Of a DNA stretch of 8,367 bases, positions 1 to 6,131 are shown piece after piece. Within the stretch, counting starts at the first letter, position 1; every line of letters begins with the position of its first letter. Source of the stretch: JBHHYR01 sp046757585 (GTDB lineage: Bacteria; Desulfobacterota; Binatia; HRBIN30); NCBI GenBank assembly GCA_046757585.1, contig JBHHYR010000171.1, positions 1-8,367 on the forward strand, read 5' to 3'. The notes under the pieces are model-generated. The model was not told the origin of the DNA and made no database searches. It saw only the letters and a program-made list of their open reading frames with translations. The position numbers and the translations under genes are program-made.

Positions 1-33
1 ACGAGGGTTGGATGAACAGGGGGTAGCACGCCA

Positions 34-1248
34 ATGCGAGTGCACTGTCGTTTGTATGAGATCATGCGGGAGCGCGGGGTGAAGGTCGAGGGCCTGAGCA
101 CGCAGTCGGGTGTCGACCGCGGAGCCATCTCCGCACTGCGTACTGGCAAGTGGGATCGTGTCAGTCGTTCTGCGATGGGCAAGATCTGCGGCGCGTTGAA
201 TATCAGCTTGGACGAGCTGTTCGCCTTGATCCCGGAGGACATCTGGGCGCCGATCAAGCTCGGCCACGAGGTGACACTGCACTACGGGTCGCGATCCATC
301 CCCGACGCGCGGCGGCCGAACGGGGATGGCGCTGACACGATGTGGAGCGGCCAATACGTTGGCGTGTGGGACATGCGCGCGCTCAACTGTATCTGGGAGC
401 ATCTGCGCCAATCGGGGTGCGATGTCAGTGTGCGTTTGCGGGAGCACGTGACGGGCCTGGAGCGGTCCTCGACTCCGTTGGCGCAGGAGTCACTCCGCCA
501 GGTGTTCGACAGCGGCAACCACGTGGTGCTCGGCTCGCCGACCGCCAATCAGTTTACGGAAGAGGTGGTGTGCAAGGCGTTCGGTGTTACCCCGTACGCC
601 CCGCAACAACGCGACGCCTTTCCGTTCGGGTTTGTGTGGGATCCGCGGCGTGCCGTCCGGTCGTCATTCGGCTGGGAGGGGATGGGAGACGAGTTCGGTA
701 TTGCATCCATCCGCACGGGCAAACTGATCGCGTGCAGCACCAGCGCGAGAGAGGGCGAAGGGCAGGATTGCGCGTTGGTTCTCGTCCACCGCATGTTGCA
801 GCCCCCTGCCCGCCGGCAGTACGGCAGCGATGTCGAGCGCGTCATTATTGCGATCCTCGGATATCGTGGTGCCGGTACCTTCGCGGCTGCGCAACTGGCG
901 ACTGATCCGAAACACGCCGACGGGCTCTATCCGGCGCAGCGCAACGCGGCGCGCCTGCGTGTGGTGCGCGTGACGTACACAGACCCGGGGGGCCTTCAGC
1001 AAGACAGCCGGCAAGTGACGGGTGCCTACCTCGTCGACGACAGGCCGCGGGAACCCAGCGCCCCGAAGGCACCGCGTGGCGGGCGCCGTCTGCGCCGGAA
1101 GAAATCGGCAGCCGCTTCCCTCGGCAAACGCCCCAAGCCCCACCGCGCCCGACGACCCCGCCCGCACGCCCCCCGTGCTTCCGGCACACCGGCCCAAGCC
1201 GAGCGCGGTGAGCGAAGGACGCAGACGCAGGATCTGGACGCGAAATAA
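34..1248 (+). CDS. XRE/Cro-C1-type HTH protein with unknown sensor-like region and basic tail
   Basis: A 404-aa protein whose residues about 5-68 fit a Cro/C1-type helix-turn-helix: the segment SGVDRGAISALRTGKW, then KICGALNISLDELF, is the usual layout of this family. A single HTH of this kind normally binds DNA as a dimer. Residues about 75-335 are a second domain I cannot name. It holds HVVLGSPTANQFTEEVV (163-179) and ILGYRGAGTFAAAQLAT (274-290), glycine-rich loops after hydrophobic strands that suggest a Rossmann-like ligand-binding fold; that is inference. Residues about 336-404 are Arg/Lys/Pro/Ala-rich and probably disordered. The start has AGGGGG at 18-23, ten bases upstream. The gene lies 318 bases before the RING-E1-E2 operon on the same strand and could be its regulator, though nothing here proves that. 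The HTH call is firm and the rest is uncertain. Confidence 0.8.
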   Translation: MRVHCRLYEIMRERGVKVEGLSTQSGVDRGAISALRTGKWDRVSRSAMGKICGALNISLDELFALIPEDIWAPIKLGHEVTLHYGSRSIPDARRPNGDGADTMWSGQYVGVWDMRALNCIWEHLRQSGCDVSVRLREHVTGLERSSTPLAQESLRQVFDSGNHVVLGSPTANQFTEEVVCKAFGVTPYAPQQRDAFPFGFVWDPRRAVRSSFGWEGMGDEFGIASIRTGKLIACSTSAREGEGQDCALVLVHRMLQPPARRQYGSDVERVIIAILGYRGAGTFAAAQLATDPKHADGLYPAQRNAARLRVVRVTYTDPGGLQQDSRQVTGAYLVDDRPREPSAPKAPRGGRRLRRKKSAAASLGKRPKPHRARRPRPHAPRASGTPAQAERGERRTQTQDLDAK

Positions 1249-1334
1249 GGTCCAGGACGTGCACCACTATCTGTATCACCATGTATTTTGACCGGCTCGG
1301 ACTGGAAAGCCTGCTGACGGCGCCTCTGATGCCG

Positions 1335-1354
1335 GGCGAAATCAGGCGAAATCA
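1335..1354. repeat. Perfect 10-bp tandem repeat in the operon leader
   Basis: GGCGAAATCA occurs twice back to back, at 1335-1344 and 1345-1354, followed by G. Its AT-containing sequence stands out from the GC-rich surroundings. One copy per helical turn would suit a cooperative protein-binding site, for example for the XRE protein encoded just upstream. It could also be a chance duplication. It sits inside the open frame upstream of the possible small ORF. Confidence 0.45.
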
Positions 1355-1423
1355 GAGGTTGTCGCACTTGCTGGCAGCGATGGCTGGGTTGCGCAGCGCA
1401 GCGAGAAGTACAAAGCAGAAATC

Positions 1424-1567
1424 ATGCGCGACCGCAAAACGATGCACACGATCCGCGAGGCCGCTGCCGCACTGCTGCAGCAGTGCGAGGCGCCCGGCGC
1501 GACCGAGTGCCGCAGCACCGCCGCCGCCGATGCTATCGCGCACCGGGGCCTCGGAGGACTTACCTGA
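1424..1567 (+). CDS. Possible small protein (47 aa) translationally coupled to the RING gene
   Basis: This frame starts at ATG 1424 and ends at TGA 1565-1567, whose last A is the first base of the RING gene's ATG (TGATG). That one-base stop/start overlap is the style of junction used elsewhere in the operon. The product begins MRDRKTMHTIREAAAALLQQ, a plausible amphipathic helix, and is Ala-rich with two Cys in the second half. The same frame is open back to 1292 and reads GWVAQRSEKYKAEIMRD just before the ATG, so it could be the tail of a longer or decayed gene. No good ribosome binding site precedes 1424. No family recognised; it may not be translated. Confidence 0.35.
   Translation: MRDRKTMHTIREAAAALLQQCEAPGATECRSTAAADAIAHRGLGGLT
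1553..1558 (+). promoter_or_regulatory. Ribosome binding site fixing the RING gene start
   Basis: GGAGGA lies eight bases before ATG 1567. It decides for that ATG over the in-frame ATG at 1483, which lacks such a site and would add 28 low-complexity residues. Confidence 0.8.
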
Positions 1568-2103
1568 TGCACCTCTGGCGCAGAGAGGAAGATGAGTGGC
1601 AGCAGTTCCCGGTCACCGAGCAGATCGGCTTGCTAGAAGATAGCCAGGGCCGTGTCACCGCCGATCGATCCGCAGCCCATTCGCGCGCGACGATCGTCGC
1701 GTTTACCGAGAACGGAACGCAGCGCGCCGCGTTGATTACGACCCCTGGTGCGGGTGTCATGCTGAACGGCTACGTCCCCTTGGGCGTCGCCGTGCTCGAA
1801 GATCGCGACGAGATCACCGTGCGGGGGGCGATGCTCTACTTCGCCGCGCACAGTCCCACCGAGGTGATGGCGTTCCCTGCCGCGGACACGGAGACACGCT
1901 GCGCGCGGTGCAAGAGACCGCTCCGCCCGGGCGATGTCGCTGTTCGCTGCGCGGCCTGCTCCGCTTGGCACCACGAAGGGGATCTCGCCGGCGCGGCCGG
2001 CACGCGACGCCTGTGCTGGACGTACGAACCGACGTGCGGCGGCTGCGGGCGCGAGCGCGAGGCCATGATCTGGCGGCCCGAGGAAGAGGAAGACGATGAT
2101 TGA
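1567..2103 (+). CDS. FHA-like/RING-type zinc-finger protein, candidate E3 ligase
   Basis: A 178-aa protein. Residues 112-160 carry CARC (112-115), CAAC (128-131), HH (135-136), C150 and CGGC (157-160). This spacing of four paired Cys sites and His fits a binuclear RING/treble-clef finger, including the RPLRPGD stretch after the first pair, typical of prokaryotic RING proteins. In eukaryotes RING domains recruit charged E2 to substrates, so in an E1-E2-Ubl operon this is the natural E3 candidate. Residues about 40-105 read like an FHA-type beta sandwich (VMLNGYVPLG, then VLEDRDEITV), which in FHA proteins binds phosphothreonine or partner peptides; I cannot see whether binding residues are kept. 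The C-terminus is acidic (EEEEDDD). It overlaps the E1 start by eight bases, implying coupled translation. RING fold likely; E3 activity inferred. Confidence 0.8.
   Translation: MHLWRREEDEWQQFPVTEQIGLLEDSQGRVTADRSAAHSRATIVAFTENGTQRAALITTPGAGVMLNGYVPLGVAVLEDRDEITVRGAMLYFAAHSPTEVMAFPAADTETRCARCKRPLRPGDVAVRCAACSAWHHEGDLAGAAGTRRLCWTYEPTCGGCGREREAMIWRPEEEEDDD
2085..2090 (+). promoter_or_regulatory. Ribosome binding site of the E1 gene
   Basis: AGAGGA inside the acidic C-terminal codons of the RING gene lies five bases before ATG 2096. The acidic tail of the upstream protein therefore doubles as the Shine-Dalgarno region for E1. Confidence 0.65.
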
Positions 2104-3331
2104 AGGGGCGAATGCCCGACTGATCGGCAGCCCCGGCTTCGATCGTGACGCACTCGCACGACTGCAACGCGCTCGCGTCGCCATCATTGGCCTCGGCGTG
2201 CTCGGCGGCCAGGTCAGTTATCACCTCGGCCTCCTCGGCGTGGGACAGCTGTTGATCGACTGCGGCCGGGTCGATCCCGAAAACCTGGGCAACCAGGGCT
2301 TTCCCGTCGGCGCGCTCGGCGAACCGAAGTGTGTGGCGCGCGCCCGGCAGATCAGAGCACTCAACCCTGACTGTGCCGTGGAAACGCGCGCCTGCCGGGT
2401 CGAAGACCTCGGGCTCGCTGCCCTCGCCGCTGTCGACCTCGTCGTGACCGGCCTCGACAGCCGCGCATCGCGTGCGCGGGTGAACGAGATGGCGTGGCGC
2501 TGGGGCCTCCCCTGGGTGGACGCCGCCGTGGATGGGACCGGGCGCATGCTGCGCGGCACGGTCAGTGTCTACGATCCGCGCCAGACCGTCAGCCCATGTT
2601 ATCTTTGCCCACTCAACGCAGCGGACCTGGCGGCCATCGGCCACGAAGGGCGTGGGCCCGGCTGTCCGAACCCCTTGCGCCCCGACGTCCCGGTCACACC
2701 GCCGACCCTGCAAGCCTCGGCGTTCGGCGCGCTCGTCGCGGCCGTGCAGGCGTTGTGGGTGACGCGCATGCTGCTGGGCCGCGGTGCGGACCTCGTGGGA
2801 CACCAGCTCGTCGTCGAGGCCGACGCGACGCCGCGCACGCGCCTCCTGACCCTCGAGCGTAACCGGCGCTGCCTCTTCGATCATCAGACTCTGCCGCCGC
2901 CGAAGCTGGCGCCTGGCGAGACCGTGGGTGATCTCTTAGCCGCCGCAAGCGCGGACCTCGGCACTGTGCCCGAGGAGCTGCTCTTCCACGGTCGGACGCT
3001 CATTACGGGTCTGGCGTGCTCAACGTGCGGATCCACGCGCGACGTGGTCCGCGTGGCCGGGACGTTTGGCGACGAAGAGGTGCGTTGCAGATGCCGTCCC
3101 GGAGCGGAGATGGCGCCCGCAGGTGCGAGCGAAAGTCTCCGCCGAGCGGACGCCGAGCGACTTGCGTGCGCGACCTGGAATGACCTGGGCATCCCGTGCG
3201 CCGAGGTGGTGACGGCACAGACGAAAGACGCGGCGGCGCACTACGTGGTCAACCAGCCTGGCGGGGACGAGGCCTGGCAGGCGCGCCACGAGGCTCTTGC
3301 AGGAGGTGCGAATGAGCGACCCGGTGTATGA
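2096..3331 (+). CDS. E1-like ubiquitin-activating enzyme (ThiF/MoeB/UBA fold) with C-terminal zinc region
   Basis: A 411-aa ThiF-family enzyme expected to adenylate the C-terminal glycine of the modifier and form an E1 thioester. The Rossmann ATP site is GLGVLGG (32-38), then D55, the E1 signature DPENLGNQ (60-67) and K78; the family usually has NLNRQ, so N66 replaces Arg. GLDSRASRARVN (119-130) follows. Zinc ligands are probably C168/C171 (CYLC) with C308/C311 (CSTC). C190, just before a loop and a long hydrophobic helix (about 206-228), is the best candidate catalytic Cys; C331 and C333 are extra. Residues about 263-411 extend beyond a ThiF core and may dock E2 or the modifier. Start is set by AGAGGA five bases upstream. 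The 3' end overlaps E2 by 20 bases. The E1 role is very likely; the catalytic Cys assignment is inference. Confidence 0.92.
   Translation: MIEGANARLIGSPGFDRDALARLQRARVAIIGLGVLGGQVSYHLGLLGVGQLLIDCGRVDPENLGNQGFPVGALGEPKCVARARQIRALNPDCAVETRACRVEDLGLAALAAVDLVVTGLDSRASRARVNEMAWRWGLPWVDAAVDGTGRMLRGTVSVYDPRQTVSPCYLCPLNAADLAAIGHEGRGPGCPNPLRPDVPVTPPTLQASAFGALVAAVQALWVTRMLLGRGADLVGHQLVVEADATPRTRLLTLERNRRCLFDHQTLPPPKLAPGETVGDLLAAASADLGTVPEELLFHGRTLITGLACSTCGSTRDVVRVAGTFGDEEVRCRCRPGAEMAPAGASESLRRADAERLACATWNDLGIPCAEVVTAQTKDAAAHYVVNQPGGDEAWQARHEALAGGANERPGV
3301..3306 (+). promoter_or_regulatory. Ribosome binding site fixing the E2 start
   Basis: AGGAGG lies five bases before ATG 3312, inside the end of the E1 gene. 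It favours this ATG over the in-frame TTG at 3297, which would place the site within the coding sequence. Confidence 0.85.
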
Positions 3332-3884
3332 CGCGTTCCTGGAAACCGCGGCCGAAGATGTTCTGGCGGTTAACGCAGCCAGTGACATCCTGCAACTTAC
3401 CCCGGACCCGGCAGCCGGGAGACTGCCACACACGTACAACGGCTGGCTCCAAGAAGTCGAGCACCTCGATCGCGCCGGCGACGGCACGGCGTACGTTTCA
3501 GCGGCAACGGTCGGGTTCACGATCCACTTCCCAGCCGAGTACTGTCGTTCGACGGGTGCCGATCTACAGTTCCGCGTGGTGCGGCTCCACTTTCCGCTGC
3601 TGCATCCAAACACCAAGGGGGGCATGGTTTGTCTTGGGCCGCACTTCCGGCCGGGCACCCGCCTGCGCCCGCTGGTGCACCAGATCTACGGAATCATTTC
3701 AGGGCGCATCTTTGCCACCGACCATGCCTTCGATGCGGAGGCCTGCATGTACTATTTGCGTCACCTCGATCAAGTCCGGGCGCTGCGCGCCCGTCCACTC
3801 TGGCGGCGGCGGGTGGCTGGCCGCGTGCGTGTCGAGGGCGCCGCGGGTGTGCTCCCCAAGGACGTGGAGCAGGCCCATGGATAG
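3312..3884 (+). CDS. E2-like ubiquitin-conjugating enzyme (UBC fold)
   Basis: A 190-aa protein with the classic UBC active-site run: FRVVRLHFPLLHPNTKGGMV then C107. HPN is at 98-100 and the catalytic Cys follows seven residues after Asn, as in eukaryotic E2s (HPN...G.(V/I)C(L)). Asn100 would stabilise the oxyanion and C107 would hold the modifier as a thioester received from E1. The strands about 58-95 match the UBC sheet, and LRPLVHQIYGIISGRI (118-133) plus the DAEA helix (141-144) correspond to the helices after the active site. An Arg-rich C-terminal tail of about 30 residues extends past the core. Both ends overlap neighbours: 20 bases with E1 and eight with the next gene, so expression is tightly coupled. 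Assignment is strong; substrate choice is unknown. Confidence 0.93.
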   Translation: MSDPVYDAFLETAAEDVLAVNAASDILQLTPDPAAGRLPHTYNGWLQEVEHLDRAGDGTAYVSAATVGFTIHFPAEYCRSTGADLQFRVVRLHFPLLHPNTKGGMVCLGPHFRPGTRLRPLVHQIYGIISGRIFATDHAFDAEACMYYLRHLDQVRALRARPLWRRRVAGRVRVEGAAGVLPKDVEQAHG

Positions 3885-4785
3885 TGCAGCGCAGCCAGCG
3901 GCGGTCGTCGCGCGTACGGGACCGGAACACGGTCTTTCTGCCCAGTTGGGTCGCGCCCGCCGTGCTGCAGCCGGCGAGCTTGCATCCCCCTGGGTCTTCG
4001 CCGGCAGCGACTTGCGGCCGCGCCTGCACGTCGAACCGGTGCTCGTGGCAGCGACGGTGGGACCGCTGCCGCTCGGCTGTGTCTTGGCCAGCCTCGGGCG
4101 GCAATCAAGCCTCGCTGCGCCGGCCAAGCTGTCGTTGTCCGCGTCCGGTGAAGCGCGCCTGGTGGCGGAAATTGCACGTAACGGCGACCACCCGCGCGCT
4201 GGCGAACAAGCGTTCGCCGCGCTGGCCGCCGCACTGCAGTGGCTCCGGGACGGGACCGATTGCGACCCCAACACCGAGGTTGCACCGCAACCCATTTCGC
4301 CAAACCTGGACTGTGCGATCGCTGCGCTCGGCTGGACCGCGGAACCAGCTGCGAACGGGCAGTTGCTGATCCAGGCACGGGGCCCGCGGGTTGACGCGCG
4401 CATTCGTGCACAATCGCACCGTCACGGGGCCATCCAGCTCGCCATGGCGCCCGCGGCGATTCGCGTAGCGAACCCCCGCGCCGCTCGCGCGCTGGCACTG
4501 TTCGCTCTCGAAGCTAACAGCCGACTGCGGCTAGCGCGTCTCAGTGTCACGCCGCCCGTCGAAGGCATGATGCGGGCGGTGTGGGATTGCGTGCTCCCAG
4601 GGGAGCTGGAACTGGATCACTGGGTGGAGTCAGCGGCCGAGGCGTTGATGGTGGCCAGGGCCGAGACCGATCGGCCGCTGCGGGCGCTCGGGACGACGCC
4701 AGTGGCCGACGCGTACCTTCGTGCGAGAGCTTCATGCGAGTCTGACGATTTGGAACTGGAAGTAGGCGAAGCCAAAGCCATGTAA
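3877..4785 (+). CDS. Conserved-looking operon protein of unknown function (possibly YbjN/T3SS chaperone-like fold)
   Basis: A 302-aa protein with no catalytic motif I recognise. The open frame continues upstream to 3328, but that part lies across the E2 gene. ATG 3877 is chosen because GGAG (3866-3869) lies seven bases before it and the eight-base overlap with the E2 stop matches the operon's style. Residues about 25-120 and 140-285 may be two repeats of an alpha+beta unit. The second unit ends in ARALALFALEANSRLRLARL (204-223), then strands and a helix containing ALMVARAE (263-270). That order resembles YbjN/type III secretion chaperone-like domains, which bind peptides; this is a tentative fold guess. 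No signal peptide or membrane segment is visible, so it is probably cytosolic. Its place between E2 and the modifier suggests an adaptor, chaperone or inhibitor role, which is inference only. Confidence 0.75.
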   Translation: MDSAAQPAAVVARTGPEHGLSAQLGRARRAAAGELASPWVFAGSDLRPRLHVEPVLVAATVGPLPLGCVLASLGRQSSLAAPAKLSLSASGEARLVAEIARNGDHPRAGEQAFAALAAALQWLRDGTDCDPNTEVAPQPISPNLDCAIAALGWTAEPAANGQLLIQARGPRVDARIRAQSHRHGAIQLAMAPAAIRVANPRAARALALFALEANSRLRLARLSVTPPVEGMMRAVWDCVLPGELELDHWVESAAEALMVARAETDRPLRALGTTPVADAYLRARASCESDDLELEVGEAKAM

Positions 4786-4788
4786 CCT

Positions 4789-4805
4789 GCTGGCCCACGG
4801 CCAGC
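4789..4805 (+). promoter_or_regulatory. Stem-loop just upstream of the modifier's ribosome binding site
   Basis: GCTGGCC (4789-4795) and GGCCAGC (4799-4805) form a perfect 7-bp stem with a CAC loop. It lies in the longest gap inside the operon, between the stop at 4783-4785 and the ribosome site at 4815-4822. No T-run follows, so it is not a standard terminator. It could stabilise a processed mRNA end or keep the ribosome site open, raising modifier output relative to the enzymes. Confidence 0.5.
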
Positions 4806-4814
4806 CGAGACAGC

Positions 4815-4822
4815 AAGGAGGG
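4815..4822 (+). promoter_or_regulatory. Very strong ribosome binding site of the modifier gene
   Basis: AAGGAGGG lies six bases before ATG 4829. It is among the best matches to the anti-Shine-Dalgarno sequence in the window, as expected for a modifier needed in excess over its enzymes. Confidence 0.85.
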
Positions 4823-4828
4823 TGTACG

Positions 4829-5110
4829 ATGCAAGCAACGCAAGCAACCGCGGAAAGGACCCCCGATCTGGTCAACGTCCGGTGCACCGATTGGGAGGGG
4901 CTCCGGCACGCCGACCTGGACGACGTGGTACGCGACGCCACGGTGGGTGAGATCGTCGATGAGGCACGCCGCACGATGGGCCTGCCGATGGACACGTCGT
5001 ATCAGGCGGTGCTGGACGGCCGGCAGCTCAACCATATGGAGACGCTGGAGGAAGCCGGGATCGACTCAGACGTGGAAATGGAGATCGTGCCTGACGTGCA
5101 CGCCGGGTAG
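4829..5110 (+). CDS. Ubiquitin-like modifier protein with exposed C-terminal Gly
   Basis: A 93-aa protein whose second half follows ubiquitin closely: YQAVLDGRQLNHMETLEEAG (58-77) parallels ubiquitin's stretch around FAGKQLEDGRTLSDYN, then DSDVEMEIVPDVHAG parallels the last strand and tail. Residues 38-53 (ATVGEIVDEARRTMGL region) fit the single helix of the beta-grasp fold, and VNVRCT (15-20) the first strand. About 14 N-terminal residues precede the fold and may be flexible. The chain stops at Ala92-Gly93, so the glycine needed for E1 adenylation is already exposed and no trimming is required; ubiquitin has Gly-Gly. Possible chain-forming residues are few: I see no Lys at all in the protein, so Lys-linked chains are impossible. 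It sits between the E2 block and JAB. Assignment is strong. Confidence 0.9.
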   Translation: MQATQATAERTPDLVNVRCTDWEGLRHADLDDVVRDATVGEIVDEARRTMGLPMDTSYQAVLDGRQLNHMETLEEAGIDSDVEMEIVPDVHAG

Positions 5111-5123
5111 CGGCGGCGCACTG

Positions 5124-6131
5124 ATGGTTGATTCGCTCTTCACCTTCACCGTTGAGGTGCGCCGCGGTGGCCAGTTGCTGGGCGCCGCGGTCGCGAGCCT
5201 CGCCCCGTGCGTCGAGGACGCCCTGTTTCGCGGCGTGCTGAATGGCGGACTGCCCAACGACGGCACGGTGCCGGCGTTCACGGTCGCACCTGTATGGGCG
5301 GCGCCGGGCCCGCCGGCCGTGGCTGGGGTCACCCTGGCGCACGCCGGCGAGCCTGCCGGCGAGTATGGCCTTGGCCCGTTTGCGGCGAAGGCACGCGCGA
5401 TCATCCAGGATCTGCTGCGCCGGAAGGTGCTGAAGGTCGGGGCGCATGTCGAGTGGAGCGTGATTGCGGCGGAACAGCCGCCTGCTCCGCCGCCGCGCTT
5501 TCGCGCCCGCGCCAGTCGGGCGCCCTATCCATTTGAGATGGGACATCTGCCCAAGGTGACACCCGGGTCGTTTGCCGTGTCCGTCGAGCCGTGCGTGCTG
5601 CGAGCGATCCGCAAGGCGGTGGTCACTTGTTTCACCGCCGAACGCGCAGGCCTACTGGTCGGCTCGCTCGTCTACGACCGGGACCGCGCGGCGGCGGCGC
5701 TGGCAGTGACAGGTCAGATTCCGCTTGCGCCGGCCGCGGGCGGAGCCTCGAACATCCACTTCTCCCTCGGTCCGGACTCCTTTCGAGCCGCCAAAAAGAC
5801 TCTGGCAGAGGTGGCGAACGGCGCCAGTGCCGTTGGCTGGTGGCACAGCCATCCCCCGTGTGCGCAGTGTCCGATGAATCCGGACTGCGCCGCCGACACG
5901 GTCTTTTTCAGTCCCGATGACGTCCAGGTGCATGCCAGCGCGTTCTCGGCGGCGTACATGGTTGCTCTGGTGGCTGGCAAGGTGCGTGATCGCCCCGCTT
6001 TTGACCCGGGGCTCCGCCTGTATTCATGGAAGGATGGCGCCATTATCAAACGGCGGCTGCGCGTGCTGGAAGGCAGCGAGCGCTGCCGCGCCCATGCCGC
6101 GCCGTCCACTCAGCTGGAGGCGCCGGGATGA
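5124..6131 (+). CDS. JAB/JAMM metalloprotease, candidate deubiquitinase-like deconjugase
   Basis: A 335-aa protein whose residues about 150-315 form a JAB/MPN domain, a zinc isopeptidase fold that cleaves after the modifier's C-terminal glycine. Catalytic Glu is E173 (ERAGLLVGS), followed by GWWHSHP with H241 and H243, and SPDD (263-266) supplying the Ser and the Asp ligand (D266 by spacing). Between HSHP and SPDD is an insertion with C246, C249 and C255 (C-x2-C-x5-C) that could bind a second zinc. Residues 1-135 are a separate domain I do not recognise, joined by a Pro-rich linker (119-124). The frame is open upstream through the modifier gene, but ATG 5124, 13 bases after the modifier stop, is the sensible start. 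Its ribosome site is poor, so it probably depends on reinitiation. Because the modifier is already mature, its likely job is removal from targets. Confidence 0.92.
   Translation: MVDSLFTFTVEVRRGGQLLGAAVASLAPCVEDALFRGVLNGGLPNDGTVPAFTVAPVWAAPGPPAVAGVTLAHAGEPAGEYGLGPFAAKARAIIQDLLRRKVLKVGAHVEWSVIAAEQPPAPPPRFRARASRAPYPFEMGHLPKVTPGSFAVSVEPCVLRAIRKAVVTCFTAERAGLLVGSLVYDRDRAAAALAVTGQIPLAPAAGGASNIHFSLGPDSFRAAKKTLAEVANGASAVGWWHSHPPCAQCPMNPDCAADTVFFSPDDVQVHASAFSAAYMVALVAGKVRDRPAFDPGLRLYSWKDGAIIKRRLRVLEGSERCRAHAAPSTQLEAPG
6116..6120 (+). promoter_or_regulatory. Ribosome binding site for the long form of the ATPase
   Basis: GGAGG lies seven bases before ATG 6128, which overlaps the JAB stop as ATGA. It supports translation of the long ATPase form. 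Confidence 0.7.

Larger units (their letters stand above)
1249..1566. other. Leader/intergenic region of the ubiquitin-like operon
   Basis: A 318-base stretch between the XRE gene and the RING gene. It holds a 10-bp tandem repeat (1335-1354) and a possible short coding frame (1424-1567) that overlaps the next gene. I see no convincing sigma-70 promoter: TTGACC at 1288-1293 has no matching -10 box at 16-18 bases. No clear terminator follows the XRE gene, so read-through from it is possible. As the largest gap before the operon, it is where the operon promoter and operators would be expected. Confidence 0.5.

Noticed and set aside
1288..1320. TTGACC as a sigma-70 -35 box
   Set aside because: No acceptable -10 hexamer lies 16-18 bases downstream.
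1281..1595. 104-aa open frame in the operon leader
   Set aside because: Arg/Ser/Ala/Pro low-complexity sequence, no ribosome site, and it overlaps the RING gene's start.
1814..2884. Long antisense open frame opposite the RING and E1 genes
   Set aside because: A GC-driven shadow: Arg/Ala-rich, no motif, and the plus strand encodes recognisable E1 motifs there.
2096..3331. E1 as a thiamin or molybdopterin sulphur-carrier activator (ThiF/MoeB)
   Set aside because: The fold is shared, but direct coupling to an E2, a RING protein and a JAB protease argues for conjugation rather than sulphur transfer.
3328..3876. Upstream extension of the unknown 302-aa gene across the E2 gene
   Set aside because: It is the shadow frame of E2. 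The residues are low-quality, and GGAG before ATG 3877 gives a proper start.
4947..5123. Upstream extension of the JAB frame through the modifier gene
   Set aside because: It overlaps the modifier in another frame and is Trp/Arg-rich shadow sequence; ATG 5124 follows the modifier stop directly.
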